Position numbers and translations under genes: made by a program
NCBI GenBank assembly: GCA_937957985.1
Contig: CALGOH010000047.1
Coordinates: forward strand, 1-17,907
Source of the DNA: an uncultured Verrucomicrobiae bacterium
GTDB lineage: Bacteria; Verrucomicrobiota; Verrucomicrobiia; Verrucomicrobiales; Akkermansiaceae
Direction: 5' to 3'
DNA: 17,907 nucleotides
The notes under the pieces: model-generated
Databases searched by the model: none
Told to the model about the DNA's origin: nothing
Seen by the model: only the letters and a program-made list of their open reading frames with translations
Part shown: one piece after another, positions 17,045-17,907 of the stretch
Position numbering within the stretch: the first letter of the stretch is position 1
Layout: every line of letters begins with the position of its first letter

Positions 17045-17050
17045 TTCTAT
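16983..17050 (+). other. attC-like recombination site
   Basis: The site starts with GGGCTAAC (R''; consensus RYYYAAC, one mismatch) and continues with CAAGTCGGAG. An inner arm TGGCGACA is followed by a loop around TTCCAGCGG, then the opposite arm TGTCGCA, CTGATTTGG and GGTTCTAT (R'; consensus GTTRRRY, only partly met). The arms pair as GCGACA/TGTCGC (perfect, with one extra G on one side) and CAAGTC against GATTTG (5 of 6). Unpaired extra bases on one strand and a length of 68 bp are normal for attC. The degenerate right box is the weak point. Confidence 0.5.
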
Positions 17051-17076
17051 CCTGTAACGGAAAGCGGAGCGCCGCC

Positions 17077-17907
17077 ATGAGGGTCGGTGCGCCATTCCTC
17101 AAACGTGGGCCAAAAAACAAGATGCGCTTCCTCTCTCTATTGCTGGCCCTGGCCTTCTCTTGCTCCGCAGAAGACGAGCAGAAGATTCTCGATTGGGACG
17201 CACTGAATACGGAGGCCGGAGTTCGTCGCGCCGTGGAGGATGCGTTTCCGTCTCTGAGTTTCGGATTCTACCACTGGACCGGATCATGGATTATCGGAGC
17301 GCTTGAGGACTTTGATCAGGGCCGGATTCTTCTATTACTGCCAGCTGAGGGTGTCGGAGAGGCGAAGCTTGTCCGGAACGGGATCGAGCAGGAGCTTCCG
17401 CCAGGGGAGCCTGTCACACTGAGATGCGCCGGGGCTCTTGTCACGCCGGAGGGCACGGTCAACCTTCTTGAGGAAGCGTACGATCACCGCATCGGCTACT
17501 GGGTGACCCTCCGAGCGACTGATCGACTACGAATCGAAACGGCTCTCACGTATCCCGCTAAGGGGAAGTTTGTCGGGACCTATGATCCAGATAATGGCTG
17601 GCAGACTTCCTGCGCTTTTGAGATTGCCGACCAAGATCGCAGGGAGCCAGCCCACGCGTATGAGATCATGCGCGGGTCACTGTTGGAGCAGGTTCTTGAG
17701 GTGCTGAAGACCAAGCAAGAATGCGTTGTCCGTCTGCAGTCACCTCAATGCTTTCGACAGAATCTGCCAATTCGGAAGTGGATAGACCGTGACGCGAATG
17801 AGATCGAGCCATTGGAGCTCTCATTGACCGACAAGATCGTTCGGGGAATCGGCGAGGGTAGGACTGAGGTCTCCCTTCTGGAGTTGCAACGTGAGTTGGA
17901 GCTCGAT
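17077..17907 (+). CDS. Secreted protein of unknown function, truncated by the window end
   Basis: An open frame of 277 codons without a stop up to the last base, so the C-terminus lies outside. Two starts are possible. ATG at 17077 has GGAG seven bases upstream and gives a basic leader (MRVGAPFLKRGPKNK). ATG at 17122 starts directly at the signal peptide MRFLSLLLALAFSCSA but has no Shine-Dalgarno. Either way the protein is exported, with likely cleavage before EDEQK. The mature part is soluble, with GFYHWTGSWIIGALEDF, strand-rich segments (GRILLLLPAEGVGEAKLV, YWVTLRATDRLRIETAL) and scattered cysteines. I recognise no family. It follows the attC-like site after about 30 bp and shares the lower-GC composition, so it may be the gene of a second cassette. 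Confidence 0.75.
   Translation, partial: MRVGAPFLKRGPKNKMRFLSLLLALAFSCSAEDEQKILDWDALNTEAGVRRAVEDAFPSLSFGFYHWTGSWIIGALEDFDQGRILLLLPAEGVGEAKLVRNGIEQELPPGEPVTLRCAGALVTPEGTVNLLEEAYDHRIGYWVTLRATDRLRIETALTYPAKGKFVGTYDPDNGWQTSCAFEIADQDRREPAHAYEIMRGSLLEQVLEVLKTKQECVVRLQSPQCFRQNLPIRKWIDRDANEIEPLELSLTDKIVRGIGEGRTEVSLLELQRELELD

Overview
The window is GC-rich, tightly packed bacterial chromosome. GTG and TTG starts are common and Shine-Dalgarno sequences are often weak. The large secreted proteins that join c-haem motifs to propeller, HEAT or SUMF1-type domains are a style common in the PVC group. I infer a Verrucomicrobiota (less likely Planctomycetota) bacterium. There is no rRNA, tRNA, CRISPR array, transposase or integrase in the window.

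Layout. (1) 33-2335, minus strand: a small secreted Cys- and Pro-containing protein and an ABC-F ATPase. (2) 2473-4613, plus strand: a hicBA toxin-antitoxin pair whose toxin starts at an overlapping TTG, then a beta-lactamase-fold serine hydrolase and a class I methyltransferase. (3) 4623-6976, minus strand: a 12-helix APC-type permease and an unrecognised lipoprotein-like protein joined by an ATGA overlap. (4) 7147-16203, plus strand, divergent from the permease: three large exported proteins, spaced by 2 and 34 bp, carrying five CxxCH haem sites. (5) 16204-17907: a 300-bp non-coding stretch, then lower-GC sequence with integron-cassette hallmarks, holding one complete and one truncated gene of unknown function.

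The centre of interest is region 4. Gene A (7147-8964) is a seven-bladed YVTN propeller fused to a dihaem MauG/CCP-type cytochrome. Gene B (8967-12044) is a dihaem protein resembling the hydrazine synthase alpha subunit, with an extra C-terminal formylglycine-generating-enzyme-like domain. Gene C (12079-16203) is a second, diverged alpha-like protein with one CxxCH and a long HEAT-repeat tail. A plus B reproduce the domain inventory of hydrazine synthase (beta propeller, gamma dihaem MauG-like, alpha propeller-dihaem). Nothing else suggests anammox, so I read this as an uncharacterised periplasmic multihaem redox complex built on the hydrazine-synthase plan, with gene C as a possible scaffold or partner. 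No function can be assigned from sequence alone.

Region 5 is the second point of interest. GTTAGCCC just before one gene is the exact reverse complement of GGGCTAAC at that gene's stop codon, and an imperfect stem-loop with attC-like arms follows. This is what an integron gene cassette looks like, although no integrase is visible.
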